This document shows, in pieces, positions 34,672 to 44,098 of a stretch of 64,000 nucleotides of DNA. Numbering within the stretch: position 1 is the stretch's first letter; the number at the start of each line of letters is the position of its first letter. Location of the stretch: NCBI GenBank assembly GCA_003149575.1, contig QCWG01000001.1, forward strand, positions 959,183 to 1,023,182. Direction: 5' to 3'. This DNA comes from Altererythrobacter sp. XM-24bin4. Its GTDB lineage: Bacteria; Pseudomonadota; Alphaproteobacteria; Sphingomonadales; Sphingomonadaceae. Position numbers and translations under genes: made by a program. Below the pieces are notes generated by a model. That model was not told the DNA's origin. It saw nothing but the letters and a program-made list of their open reading frames with translations, and did not search any database.

Positions 34672-36897
34672 GTGACGTCCAAACGAGGCGCCAAGATGCG
34701 GATGAAGCGCGGCAGTAGACGCGCAGCAGCAGAACGCAGCGAGCCGGGTTCGCGCCGCAAGCTCACGCGCAAATCTCGCGGCGGAGGCGGATCTGACAGC
34801 CGTCTTAGGTTGTGGGCTAAGCGGATTGCCCTTTGGGGTGGGGGACTGGCCGTTCTGGGCGCGGTGTTCCTGGCGGTGGCCGTTAGTTTCGCGGTCCAAA
34901 CAATGCCAAGCTATTATCAGCTGAAAGCGACGCAGAACGATCAGACCATTCTGGTGCGCGCGCGCGACGGCACTCCGATTGTGGAACTGGGCCCCAGTTT
35001 CGGCAACTGGATGGACTACGACGAGATTCCGCAAGTCATGAAGGATGCGATGGTCGCCGTGGAAGACCGCCGTTTCTATTCGCACTTCGGCGTCGATCCG
35101 ATCCGCCTGACAGGTGCGGTGGTGGAAGGAACCATCGGTGATCGCAGCCGGATTGGCGGCACGTCCACCATCTCCCAGCAGTTGGCCCGCAACCTGTTCC
35201 TCAACAACAACCGTTCGGTCGACCGCAAAGCGCGTGAAGCCGTGCTGGCAATGGCGCTAGAATGGAAGTTTTCCAAAGAGCAAATCCTCGAGCTTTATCT
35301 CAACAAGGTCTATTTTGGCGGCGGGGCGTATGGCATCGACAGCGCCAGCCGAAACTTCTTCAGCCACCCGGCGACCGAGCTTTCAGTCGCGGAAGCCGCT
35401 ATCATCGCCGGGCTGGTTAAGGCGCCTTCGCGTTATTCACCAACTGCCGATGTCGATAGAGCTGTAGCGCGTGCGCAAACCGTGCTGCGATTGATGCGAG
35501 AGCAGGGCTACATTACGCCTCAGCAGGCCTCGGTAGATGTGGATGCGGTCAATCTGAAAACGCGCTTGGGCGGAAATTCGGTCCGCTATTTTACGGACTA
35601 TGTTCTGCCGCAGCTTGATCTGTTGCTGCCAGAAACCTTCGAGGCAATCGAAGTCTGGACAACACTTGACACCGAGTTGCAGGAACAGGCAACGGCTTCG
35701 ATCCGGGCGAATGCCCCTGATGGCGCACAAGGAGCCTTGGTCAGTCTCGACCGTGATGGTGCTATTCTCGCGCTGGTTGGCGGTACAGACTACGTTGAAA
35801 GCAGCTACAACCGCGCGACCGCGGCGCAGCGCCAGCCGGGTTCCGCGTGGAAGCTGTTCGTCTATCTGGCCGCGCTGGAAGCGGGCTGGACCCCCGATGA
35901 TGGTGTGCAGGATGCACCGGTAGAGATAGATGGCTGGCGTCCACGCAATTCGAACGGCCGCTTCAGCGGCGAGATAGATGTGCGAACCGCCTTTGCCTAT
36001 TCCGTCAACACCGTGGCGGCCAATCTGGGGCAGGATGTTGGTTTCGGCACGATTGCGTCGATGGCGCGGCGTTTTGGCATATCGTCACCCATTTCAACCT
36101 ATCCCTCCATGGTGCTGGGCACCAGCGATGTGCGGCTGATCGAGATGACCCGCGCGTTTGCTTCAATCTCGGCAAAAGGCCAATCGGTTGAGCCATACGG
36201 CGTGCTCCGCGTAACTGCGGCCAGCGGTGAAGAGATTTACAAACATCAACGCGGCCGCTCACGCCAGTTGGTGGCTGATTATGTCGCCGCCGGGATCACC
36301 GATTTGCTGCAGACAGCGGTTAGCACAGGCACCGGTCGCGCGGCACAGATCGGACGGCCGGTGGCAGGCAAAACCGGCACTACCAGCTCCAACAAGGACG
36401 GCTGGTTTGTCGGCTTTTCATCCGGGATCACTACCGGCGTGTGGATGGGGCGCGACGATGCCAAGGCAGTGCGCGGGCTTCAGGGCGGGCGTGCGCCGGC
36501 CCTCGCGTTTTCATCCTTCATGCGCGAAGCTGTAAAGGGGCGTCCGGTCGAAGAATTCGATACAGAAGTGCAGCTTCCGGGTTGGATGTTGGAGCCTGAC
36601 GAAGAATATCTCTACGGCGATCCAGACGACTATTACTTCATCGATGAGGACGGCAATCTCGTCGACCCGCAAAGACGCGAAGTTGATCGCTATGGCTACC
36701 CCTTGCCGGTAGAGGGCGAGCAAGTCCCGGGATCTGGCGAACGCCCGCAACTCACCTTGCCACCTAACGAAGCCGGGCAGGCCGCAAGCGATGACTTTCT
36801 GGATCAGGCAACCGGAGAGAATCTGCCACCACCGGCTCCGCCGCGAATGCCTCGCACTATTCGACCAAGCGAAACAAGTCGCGAAAGCGTGAACTGA
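34672..36897 (+). CDS. class A penicillin-binding protein (PBP1-type)
   Basis: A 741-residue bifunctional peptidoglycan synthase: a basic N-terminus (Lys/Arg-rich, about 1-45), one membrane helix (about 50-72), a GT51 glycosyltransferase with AVEDRRFYSHFG (Glu131) and GGTSTISQQLARN, and a transpeptidase with S391-A-W-K394, SVN (YSVNT) and KTGTT motifs. The C-terminal 120 residues are acidic and Pro-rich. GTG 34672 is used here; ATG 34696 is an alternative. Confidence 0.93.
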   Translation: MTSKRGAKMRMKRGSRRAAAERSEPGSRRKLTRKSRGGGGSDSRLRLWAKRIALWGGGLAVLGAVFLAVAVSFAVQTMPSYYQLKATQNDQTILVRARDGTPIVELGPSFGNWMDYDEIPQVMKDAMVAVEDRRFYSHFGVDPIRLTGAVVEGTIGDRSRIGGTSTISQQLARNLFLNNNRSVDRKAREAVLAMALEWKFSKEQILELYLNKVYFGGGAYGIDSASRNFFSHPATELSVAEAAIIAGLVKAPSRYSPTADVDRAVARAQTVLRLMREQGYITPQQASVDVDAVNLKTRLGGNSVRYFTDYVLPQLDLLLPETFEAIEVWTTLDTELQEQATASIRANAPDGAQGALVSLDRDGAILALVGGTDYVESSYNRATAAQRQPGSAWKLFVYLAALEAGWTPDDGVQDAPVEIDGWRPRNSNGRFSGEIDVRTAFAYSVNTVAANLGQDVGFGTIASMARRFGISSPISTYPSMVLGTSDVRLIEMTRAFASISAKGQSVEPYGVLRVTAASGEEIYKHQRGRSRQLVADYVAAGITDLLQTAVSTGTGRAAQIGRPVAGKTGTTSSNKDGWFVGFSSGITTGVWMGRDDAKAVRGLQGGRAPALAFSSFMREAVKGRPVEEFDTEVQLPGWMLEPDEEYLYGDPDDYYFIDEDGNLVDPQRREVDRYGYPLPVEGEQVPGSGERPQLTLPPNEAGQAASDDFLDQATGENLPPPAPPRMPRTIRPSETSRESVN

Positions 36898-36906
36898 TCA
36901 AATTAA

Positions 36907-36939
36907 AAGGGCGCGGGAAGCAATGCTCCCAACGCCCTT
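36907..36939. terminator. bidirectional terminator between the PBP gene and degP
   Basis: AAGGGCG (36907-36913) pairs with CGCCCTT (36933-36939), and an inner GGGA...TCCC stem extends it. An A-tract precedes it and a short T-tract follows, suited to the two convergent genes. Confidence 0.75.
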
Positions 36940-36960
36940 CGATCTTGGTCTACGTGAATT

Positions 36961-38493
36961 CTAGCGCAGTCGAACCGCGATGTAGCTGGGTGAGCCGCCA
37001 CGGCGCTGGATGCGCAGAAGCACAGCCTCCCGTCCGGTGCTTTCAGCTTCAGCCACAACCGCTTCCAAGTCGGTTACGTTCGCTGTCTCTTGGTAGTTTG
37101 CAGAGAGAATGATGTCGCCGCGGCGCAGCCCCTTTCGCGCAGCGTCTGCGTTTTGATCAACCGCACCAATGACTAGGCCGGTCACATCTTCGCCTGCACC
37201 CAACTGCCGCGCGATTTGCGGGGTCAGGGTCATAACCTGCAGGCCAAGCTTTTCCTCGATTGTGCCGTCTGATTCGTCAGGGGTTTCGTCTGGCTCTGCA
37301 TCGGGATCGAACATTTGTTGGCGACGAAGCTCGTCTTCGCTCGGACGTTTCGCAACCGTTGCCGTCACGCGCAACTCTTCGCCATCGCGGATGAGATCGA
37401 TTGGAATACGCGTGCCCGGCTTGATGTTGGCAACGAGGAATGACAGCGTCTGTTCGGTTGTTACCGGCTGATTGTTAATCGCGGTCACGACATCGCCCGG
37501 TTTGATACCAGCGCGCTCAGCCGCGCCATCGGGCTGAACAACTTGCACAAATTCGCCGCGGTTCTTCGGCAGGCCTAGAGAGTCGGCCAAATCGTCGTTC
37601 ACCGGCACGATATTTACGCCCAGGAAGCCGCGCTCGATCTCTTCACCATCGCGCAACTGCGCGACAATCGGTGCTGCAATCTCTGCAGGGATGGCAAAAC
37701 CGATCCCTACGCTGCCGCCATTTGGCGAGATGATCGCATTATTGACGCCGATCACATTGCCACGCATGTCGAACAGAGGACCACCCGAATTGCCTCGGTT
37801 GATGCTGGCATCGGTCTGGATATAGCGGTCATACGCGCCGCCGCCAGTATTACGCAGCACCGACGACACGATACCGCTCGTCACTGTTCCACCCAGTCCG
37901 AAAGGGTTACCGATAGCGATCACCCAGTCACCGACGCGCGCGCCTTGAGAATCGCCGAATTGCACGAACGGGAAGTCGCGGCCGCTGGAAATCTTGAGCA
38001 CTGCCAGGTCTGACGCGGGATCTGCGCCCACCAGTTCGGCTTCGTACTCCGTGCCATCCGGCATTGTGACTGTGATTTCTTCCAGCGTAGCGCGATTGTC
38101 CGGCGCAACAACATGGTTGTTGGTCACGACATAGCCATCGGCCGAGATAATGAAGCCCGAACCCAGAGATTGTCCTTCGCGGAACTGCGGCTGTTGCTGT
38201 TGGTTGTTTCCGTCACCGCGGCGGTTGAAGAAATTCTCGAAAGGTGTGCCCGCGAAAGGGTTGCCTTGTTGGCGCACTTCAATGCGCTGACGTGTCGAGA
38301 TATTCACCACCGCTGGCTGTAGCTGCGCGGTCAGATCGGCAAAGCTGGCCGGTGCGCCCTGACGCGGCACAATCTGCTGCATCGCGGCATCATCATTCTG
38401 GGCAACTTGCGCACCAGCGGGATAGCCGGTCGCGAGGGAAAGGCTTGCTCCGCCAATCAGAAGGGCAGTGGTCAGTCCATATACGTAACGCAC
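36961..38493 (-). CDS. degP: periplasmic Do-family serine protease/chaperone
   Basis: A 510-residue HtrA protein: signal peptide (about 1-28, cleavage near AGA), trypsin-like domain with His in YVVTNNHVVA, Asp in SDLAVLKI and Ser236 in GNSGGP, and two PDZ domains (about 290-370 and 415-505). A Gln-rich loop (NNQQQQPQF) lies before the His region. GTG 38493 with AAAGGA 10 nt upstream. Downstream of hflK-hflC but separated by a hairpin and about 190 bp, so probably on its own promoter. Confidence 0.93.
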   Translation of the reverse strand: MRYVYGLTTALLIGGASLSLATGYPAGAQVAQNDDAAMQQIVPRQGAPASFADLTAQLQPAVVNISTRQRIEVRQQGNPFAGTPFENFFNRRGDGNNQQQQPQFREGQSLGSGFIISADGYVVTNNHVVAPDNRATLEEITVTMPDGTEYEAELVGADPASDLAVLKISSGRDFPFVQFGDSQGARVGDWVIAIGNPFGLGGTVTSGIVSSVLRNTGGGAYDRYIQTDASINRGNSGGPLFDMRGNVIGVNNAIISPNGGSVGIGFAIPAEIAAPIVAQLRDGEEIERGFLGVNIVPVNDDLADSLGLPKNRGEFVQVVQPDGAAERAGIKPGDVVTAINNQPVTTEQTLSFLVANIKPGTRIPIDLIRDGEELRVTATVAKRPSEDELRRQQMFDPDAEPDETPDESDGTIEEKLGLQVMTLTPQIARQLGAGEDVTGLVIGAVDQNADAARKGLRRGDIILSANYQETANVTDLEAVVAEAESTGREAVLLRIQRRGGSPSYIAVRLR

Positions 38494-38653
38494 AGGCTTA
38501 TTGTCCTTTCAATCTCACTTCGTTCCCATTGCAGCTTAGTTAGGATTCGCTGCTGGGCAGGTTTCAATTACGATGCATTTATGCGCTTGGATGCACTTAA
38601 CCGTATTTGAACGACAGATGTAATCGGTAGGTGTGCATCAACCTTTCGTCGGT

Positions 38654-38675
38654 CGGGGCAGCACGGGCTGCCCCG
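38654..38675 (-). terminator. strong hairpin after hflC
   Basis: CGGGGCAGC and GCTGCCCCG form a perfect 9-bp GC-rich stem with a 4-nt loop, 8 nt past the hflC stop. No U-tract follows, so it may slow or end transcription only partly, or protect the hflKC mRNA 3' end. Confidence 0.55.
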
Positions 38676-38682
38676 TCCACAT

Positions 38683-39528
38683 TCATCGACGACCGCGGAA
38701 CTGGCGGAAATACTCGCTATCCTGATCCAGAACCATGGAGCTTTCGCCTGTGCCTTGTTCAAAGGTACGGCGATAGCTTTCCATGGCGCGGTAGAAGTCA
38801 TAGAATTCCGGGTCCTTGCCATAGGCATCCGCATAGGTCGAAGCGGCTGCCGCTTCGGCTTCTGCGCGAATGATCTGCGCGTTCTTGCGACCTTGAGCCC
38901 GGATGGTTTCTGCCTCTTCCTGACGGTCAGACTGCATCCGTGTGAAGGCTGCGGTCAATGGCGTGCCTTCGGGCAAGTCAGCACGTTTGATCTGCACATC
39001 GATCACCTGCGCACCGTACTGACGCGCTTGGGTGTCGAGCGTGTCACGAATGCGCTGCATTGCCGTGCCGCGCTCTGCGGTTAGCAACGATGCAAAGGTC
39101 CGGCGGCCCAATTCCTGACGAAGAACCGAGGTCAGGATCGGCGCAAGCTGCAGTGCGACGTTCTCTTCCGTGCCTGCGTTCTCGATCATCTGGACCGGAT
39201 CGATAATGCGGAAACGCGCATAAGCGTCGACTTGGAGACGCTGTTGGTCGCTGGTCAGAACTTCCTGCTGTTCCATGTCGAGATCGAGCACTCGGCGATC
39301 GACCATCTGTACATTATCCACGATCGGAATCCGCCACCAGATGCCAGCTTTAGTCTCGCCAAACGGAACATCCGGACGATAAATATTGACGACGCTGTGA
39401 GGCTCACCCGTCCGGATGATCACAGCCTGCTCGTCTTCGGAGACAACGAACAATGAGGAGAACGCCAATGCGATTAGCATGAAGATGCTGATCACTGAGG
39501 CCTTATAGTTTTCCCAGATATGTTCCAT
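38683..39528 (-). CDS. hflC: HflC, FtsH-modulating SPFH protein
   Basis: A 281-residue SPFH/prohibitin-domain protein with an N-terminal membrane anchor (about 10-28, ISIFMLIALAFSSLFVV). Family stretches include DEQAVIIRTGEP, RVLDLDMEQQEV and the C-terminal coiled region EAETIRAQGRKNAQIIRAEAEAAA. With HflK it forms a cage around the FtsH protease. Starts 3 nt after the hflK stop. Confidence 0.95.
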   Translation of the reverse strand: MEHIWENYKASVISIFMLIALAFSSLFVVSEDEQAVIIRTGEPHSVVNIYRPDVPFGETKAGIWWRIPIVDNVQMVDRRVLDLDMEQQEVLTSDQQRLQVDAYARFRIIDPVQMIENAGTEENVALQLAPILTSVLRQELGRRTFASLLTAERGTAMQRIRDTLDTQARQYGAQVIDVQIKRADLPEGTPLTAAFTRMQSDRQEEAETIRAQGRKNAQIIRAEAEAAAASTYADAYGKDPEFYDFYRAMESYRRTFEQGTGESSMVLDQDSEYFRQFRGRR

Positions 39529-39531
39529 GGC

Positions 39532-40695
39532 TTACTGACCTCCTGCAGGTGGAGTTACCACTTGCGGTTGTGCTTCGCGCGAACGGCGCTGAACTTCCGG
39601 CAGCGGCAGATAAGGCGTCACGCCATCGGCCTCGATAATGGTCTTGTCGGTCTTCGCCAGAACGCTTTCCATGGTTTCATAGTACAGGCGTCTCCGCGTG
39701 ACTTCCGGTGCCAAACGGTACTCACCGTAGATCTGGTTAAACGCTTCTGCATCACCTTCAGCGCGTGCAAGCAACTGTTGCGCATAACGCTGCGCCTGGT
39801 TGATATCACGTTCTGCATCCTGCTGCGCGGCAAGCACGTCATTGAAAGCTTCAATCACTTGCTGGGGCGGGTCGGTCTTGTCGATTTCGATACCCTGTAC
39901 CGCGATGCCTGCACGATAACCGTCAAGCATCGCCTGCATTCTGGTCATCACGGCCAACTCGATATCAGCTCGCCCCGCACCGGACAGAACACGGTCAAGC
40001 GGCTGCTCGGCAACCGACGCTCGCATGGCGGCTTCGGCGGCTTCCAAAATGGTTTCTTCCGGTCCTTCCAACTGGAATTGGTAATCTGACAGATTCTTGA
40101 TGTTCCAACGCACCAGATAACTCAGATCAACCAAGTTCTGGTCGCCTGTCAGGATCAGTTTTTCCTGATTGCCTTCCGGAATTTTTGCTGAACGGATCTG
40201 GCTCACATTCTCGACCGTCACTTGCTGGACTGGCCACGGTAGCGTCCAGTTGGTGCCAGGATTGAGTGTGGCGGCATATTTACCGCCCAGCCAGGTTACG
40301 ACGCCTTGCTGGCGCGGCTGGACAAAATGAACAGACGAAAGGCCGAGCCACAGCACAGCTGCGCCGCCCAAAATCAACGGCAGCCAGCTCTTGCCGCCTG
40401 ACCTTTGGGGCATCCGGAAGTTCGGACCGCGTGGTCCGCCGCCACCTCTGCGCGGACCTTCAGGGCCGCGATTCTTGAAGATATCTTCGATATTGGCAGA
40501 GCGGCGCTTGCCGCTTCCTCCGCCCGGAAGCCAGGGATTGCGCGGGCCGCCGCCCTTGTCATCGCCGTTGTCGCCGCCACCAGAAGGGCCGTCATCCCCT
40601 CCATCGCCGCCGTCATTGTTGCCCCCACTGCCCCAGGGGCTTTTTCCAGCCATTGCGAGCACGATCGAATTTCGAAAGTCGATAAACTTGGTCAT
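39532..40695 (-). CDS. hflK: HflK, FtsH-modulating SPFH protein
   Basis: A 387-residue partner of HflC: a Gly/Asp-rich disordered N-terminus (about 20-110), one membrane helix (about 115-135, PLILGGAAVLWLGLSSV) and an SPFH domain with QQGVVTWLGGKYAATLNPG. ATG 40695 is used; ATG 40653 (MAGKSPWGSGG) is possible, and a longer open frame upstream runs into the divergent mrp gene's region and is unlikely. Divergent from mrp. Confidence 0.93.
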   Translation of the reverse strand: MTKFIDFRNSIVLAMAGKSPWGSGGNNDGGDGGDDGPSGGGDNGDDKGGGPRNPWLPGGGSGKRRSANIEDIFKNRGPEGPRRGGGGPRGPNFRMPQRSGGKSWLPLILGGAAVLWLGLSSVHFVQPRQQGVVTWLGGKYAATLNPGTNWTLPWPVQQVTVENVSQIRSAKIPEGNQEKLILTGDQNLVDLSYLVRWNIKNLSDYQFQLEGPEETILEAAEAAMRASVAEQPLDRVLSGAGRADIELAVMTRMQAMLDGYRAGIAVQGIEIDKTDPPQQVIEAFNDVLAAQQDAERDINQAQRYAQQLLARAEGDAEAFNQIYGEYRLAPEVTRRRLYYETMESVLAKTDKTIIEADGVTPYLPLPEVQRRSREAQPQVVTPPAGGQ

Positions 40696-40768
40696 AGTTC
40701 TTTTATAGGAGCGCTTCCGGCGAAAAACAGGGGTTGTCTTACGGAAATTGGTGCTAGGGGCTTGGCCC

Positions 40769-41734
40769 ATGAATTCGAAGGATCTGATTTCCCACCTTCC
40801 TGAAGCAATTGCCGCACGGGTAAAGAGCGCCACCAGGGTTGGCGAACGGGCAATTGTCGTGCTCGATGCAAGCGGCCTGCCGCCTCAAGATCGGACGCAT
40901 GTCGAACAGCAGATCATTGATGCGTTGAGTTCGGTAGAAGGTTTGAGTGACGTGCGCGTGGCGATGATGGCTGACAAGGTCAAGCGCCGCATCATTGCGA
41001 TTGGATCGGGCAAGGGCGGTGTGGGCAAGTCAACGCTGACCACGAATCTCGCGGTTGCTTTGCGAAGACTGGGTGTGAAAGTTGGGGTGGTTGATGCCGA
41101 TATCTACGGCCCCTCTCAGCCCAAATTGCTCAAGACCGAAGGGATGAAGCCGGAAGCGGCGGGCGAAAAGCTGATCCCGGTTGAAAGCGAATATGGTGTG
41201 CCCGTCCTGTCGATGGGATTTTTGGTAAAGCCTGCGCAAGCGCTTGCATGGCGTGGGCCGATGGCGGGCAATGCGTTAAATCAGCTGATCGATGCTGAAT
41301 GGGGCGAGACCGAATTGTTGTTGATCGATCTACCGCCCGGCACAGGCGATGTGCAGCTCTCTATGCTGCAAAAGCAAAAACCCGACGGCGCCGTGTTGGT
41401 ATCCACTCCACAGGATCTTGCGCTGATCGATGCCGCACGTGCAGGCCAGTTGTTTGAACAAGCCCATGTCCCGATCATCGGACTGGTCGAAAATATGGCG
41501 GGTTATACCTGCCCGCATTGCGGCGAAGTGTCTCACCCTTTTGGCAGGGGGGGATTCGAAGAGATGGCAGGCAAGGTCGATATTCCCTTCCTTGGCCGCA
41601 TTCCGCTTGCGTTGCCGATCCGCGAAGCCGGCGATAGCGGCAACCCTCCGGCAGCGCGCGATTTGCCGGAAGGCGAGGCATTTATTCAAGTTGCGCAGAA
41701 AGTCGCTGATTGGCTGGCAAGGGAGAGCGCCTGA
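40769..41734 (+). CDS. mrp: Mrp/NBP35-type P-loop ATPase, Fe-S cluster carrier
   Basis: A 321-residue ApbC/Mrp protein that carries or inserts Fe-S clusters. A short N-terminal domain (about 1-75) precedes the deviant P-loop GSGKGGVGKST (about 85-95); the cluster-binding CxxC is YTCPHCG near residue 252. ATG 40769; seven upstream codons are open. The molybdenum hydroxylase gene begins 2 nt after its stop, so the two are co-transcribed, which fits cofactor maturation. Confidence 0.93.
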   Translation: MNSKDLISHLPEAIAARVKSATRVGERAIVVLDASGLPPQDRTHVEQQIIDALSSVEGLSDVRVAMMADKVKRRIIAIGSGKGGVGKSTLTTNLAVALRRLGVKVGVVDADIYGPSQPKLLKTEGMKPEAAGEKLIPVESEYGVPVLSMGFLVKPAQALAWRGPMAGNALNQLIDAEWGETELLLIDLPPGTGDVQLSMLQKQKPDGAVLVSTPQDLALIDAARAGQLFEQAHVPIIGLVENMAGYTCPHCGEVSHPFGRGGFEEMAGKVDIPFLGRIPLALPIREAGDSGNPPAARDLPEGEAFIQVAQKVADWLARESA

Positions 41735-41736
41735 CT

Positions 41737-44007
41737 ATGGCGATTACGCGGCGCGGATTGCTGGTAGGAGCGGCAGCGGGCGGCGGTCTGCTGATCGCGT
41801 GGACGCTGTATCCGCGCAGCTTCCCAAATCCGCTGCAAGCGCGCGATGGCGAGCAGATCTTCGATGCCTGGCTCAAGATTGCCAGCGACGGTGTTATTAC
41901 GGTTGCTGTGCCGCAGTTGGAAATGGGGCAAGGCATTACCACGCTGATCCCGCAGCTGGTTGCAGCCGAACTGGGCGCTGACTGGCGCCAGATTGCGGTC
42001 GAACCTGCTCCAGTAAGCGGCGAATATGCCAATGTCCCGCTGGCTGCGAAATGGGCACCCATGTGGGCAAACTTTCCGGCCCTGGCCGACGACCCAGATG
42101 GAACGTTGGCGACGCGTTTTGCGCAAACCGAGCGGCTCAACATCACCGGTGATGGGACATCGCTCGATGCGTTCGAGGAGCCATGCCGTGTAGCTGCGGC
42201 TTCGGCGCGGGCCATGCTGGCACAGGCTGCTGCTGCGCGCTGGAATGTCGAGTGGGAGGAATGCCGCGCGAGTGCGGGCTTTATCGTCTATGAGGATCGC
42301 AGCTTGAGCTTTGGCGAGCTGGCGATGGAGGCGGCTGAATTCGATCCGCCAGACCCGCCTCCATTAATGCCGGAGCCCTATAGCGAGGATGCCTTGCCCG
42401 GCGAAGCGGGGGGCGAAGGCGCCTTTCCGCGTTTGGACTTGCCATCAAAAGTCGATGGTTCGTTCCTGTTCGCAGGTGATGTGCGTCTGCCCGGTATGGT
42501 CTACGCAGCGATCCGCCACGGTCCGCTCGACAAGGCTGAGTTGACAGAGTTCAACCCGTTCAACGCGCGCAATATCAGCGGTATTGTCGGAGCGGTAAAA
42601 GGCAAACGCTGGCTGTCCGTTGTGGCGACAAGCTGGTGGGCGGCTGAGCAGGCGCTCGACACGATGGGGGCACGCTTCAGGGTGGAGCATCTCGTTGATA
42701 GCGACATTATCGAGGAGCAGCTTGACCGCGCAGTCACCACTGGCGAAGCTGAGCGCATTGCGGAGCGCGGTGATCCCGATGCCCGCCTGGAAACGCCCGA
42801 TTTGGAGCTGCGCTACGATATCGAGCCTGGACTGCATGCCACGAACGAGACCAGCACGGCGACCGCGCGATTTGTTGATGGCAAGCTGGAGCTTTGGATC
42901 GCTTCCCAAGCGCCCGAGCGCGCCCGGATCGCAGCCGCGCGCGCAATCGGTATCGACGTCGAAGATGTCGTTCTGTTCCCGATGCCCGCCGGTGGTAGCT
43001 TTGACCGGCGCTATGAGCATGATCACGCCATCGAAGTTGCGCTGATCGCGCGAGAGATCGCGCGGCCGGTGCAACTGGTCTGGTCTCGTTGGCAGGAAAT
43101 TTTGGCTTCGCGTCCACGTTCGCCCGCTGCGATCTCGATAGCCGCAAAGATTGATCGAGGTGCGGATGCGCGGATCGAAGCCATGCGCACGCGGATCGCC
43201 ATGCCGCCAGCCAACCTGGAGTTCGGGCAACGTCTGTTTGAAAACTCCGCCACGTGGTCTGCCATTCGTGACACAGAGGGAAAAGCGGATAGCTTGGCGG
43301 GCGAAGGCGCGATGCCGCCTTACGCAATTCCAGACGCGGCGGTGGATCATGTGCCGGTGGAGATCGGCTTGCCCGTATCTCGTCTGCGCGGCAACGCCAA
43401 TACATACACGGCTTTTGCGATTGAAAGCTTCATCGATGAAGTGGCGAGCGAGAGAGGGCGCGAACCGCTGTCATTCCGTATGGCCATGCTAGGCAGCGAC
43501 ACACGGCTCGCCGCATGTTTGCAGCGCGCAGCCAGCCTGGCTGAGTGGGGCGGCGGCGTTGATCAAAGTGGTCAGGGTATTGCATGCCACCGGATCGGCG
43601 ATGCGGAGAGTGGTGGACGCATTGCCTGCGTCGCAACGGCGCGGGCTGGCGAGGGCGGCGTGCGCGTGGATCAGATAGTGGCGGCAGTCGATATTGGGCG
43701 GATCGTCAATCTAGACATTGCGCGTCAACAGATCGAAGGAGGTCTTGTGTTCGGCCTCGCAACTGCGATGGGCGCGAGCACGCGATATTCTGGCGGACTG
43801 CTGCAATCGCAACAATTGAGCGCGCTCAACTTACCGGCTCTGGCCGATTGTCCGGAGATTATCGTCGATTTCATCGCGAGCGATGCGCGGGCGTTTGATC
43901 CGGGCGAATTGGGCGCTGTGGTGGCCGCGCCAGCCATTGCAAACGCACTTTATTCAGCCACCGGCTTGAGAATGCGCCGCTTGCCCCTACTTTCAGACGG
44001 CTTATGA
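41737..44007 (+). CDS. Tat-exported molybdopterin hydroxylase large subunit (isoquinoline 1-oxidoreductase beta-like)
   Basis: A 756-residue xanthine dehydrogenase-family protein. The N-terminal Tat motif TRRGLLVGAAAGGGLLIAW (residues 4-22) points to periplasmic export, as in IorB-like members. The Mo-site regions include PQLEMGQGITTLIPQLVAAE near 65 and the catalytic glutamate E724 in PGELGAVVAAPAIANAL. The family normally works with a small 2Fe-2S subunit; none is encoded next to it. Coupled to mrp upstream. Substrate unknown (aldehydes or N-heterocycles are typical). Confidence 0.88.
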   Translation: MAITRRGLLVGAAAGGGLLIAWTLYPRSFPNPLQARDGEQIFDAWLKIASDGVITVAVPQLEMGQGITTLIPQLVAAELGADWRQIAVEPAPVSGEYANVPLAAKWAPMWANFPALADDPDGTLATRFAQTERLNITGDGTSLDAFEEPCRVAAASARAMLAQAAAARWNVEWEECRASAGFIVYEDRSLSFGELAMEAAEFDPPDPPPLMPEPYSEDALPGEAGGEGAFPRLDLPSKVDGSFLFAGDVRLPGMVYAAIRHGPLDKAELTEFNPFNARNISGIVGAVKGKRWLSVVATSWWAAEQALDTMGARFRVEHLVDSDIIEEQLDRAVTTGEAERIAERGDPDARLETPDLELRYDIEPGLHATNETSTATARFVDGKLELWIASQAPERARIAAARAIGIDVEDVVLFPMPAGGSFDRRYEHDHAIEVALIAREIARPVQLVWSRWQEILASRPRSPAAISIAAKIDRGADARIEAMRTRIAMPPANLEFGQRLFENSATWSAIRDTEGKADSLAGEGAMPPYAIPDAAVDHVPVEIGLPVSRLRGNANTYTAFAIESFIDEVASERGREPLSFRMAMLGSDTRLAACLQRAASLAEWGGGVDQSGQGIACHRIGDAESGGRIACVATARAGEGGVRVDQIVAAVDIGRIVNLDIARQQIEGGLVFGLATAMGASTRYSGGLLQSQQLSALNLPALADCPEIIVDFIASDARAFDPGELGAVVAAPAIANALYSATGLRMRRLPLLSDGL

Positions 44008-44098
44008 CGTATCTGCTTTCAGTCCCGAGGACCCTAGAGAACCCTGCGCTCTGTCGCTCCTCCGCTAGCGGCAGCTTCCGGGTTGGGATGCTCCCCGC

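Noticed and set aside
42445..43350. 301-codon antisense frame across the molybdenum hydroxylase gene
   Set aside because: Composition is typical of an antisense shadow in GC-rich DNA, and the plus-strand gene is clearly real.
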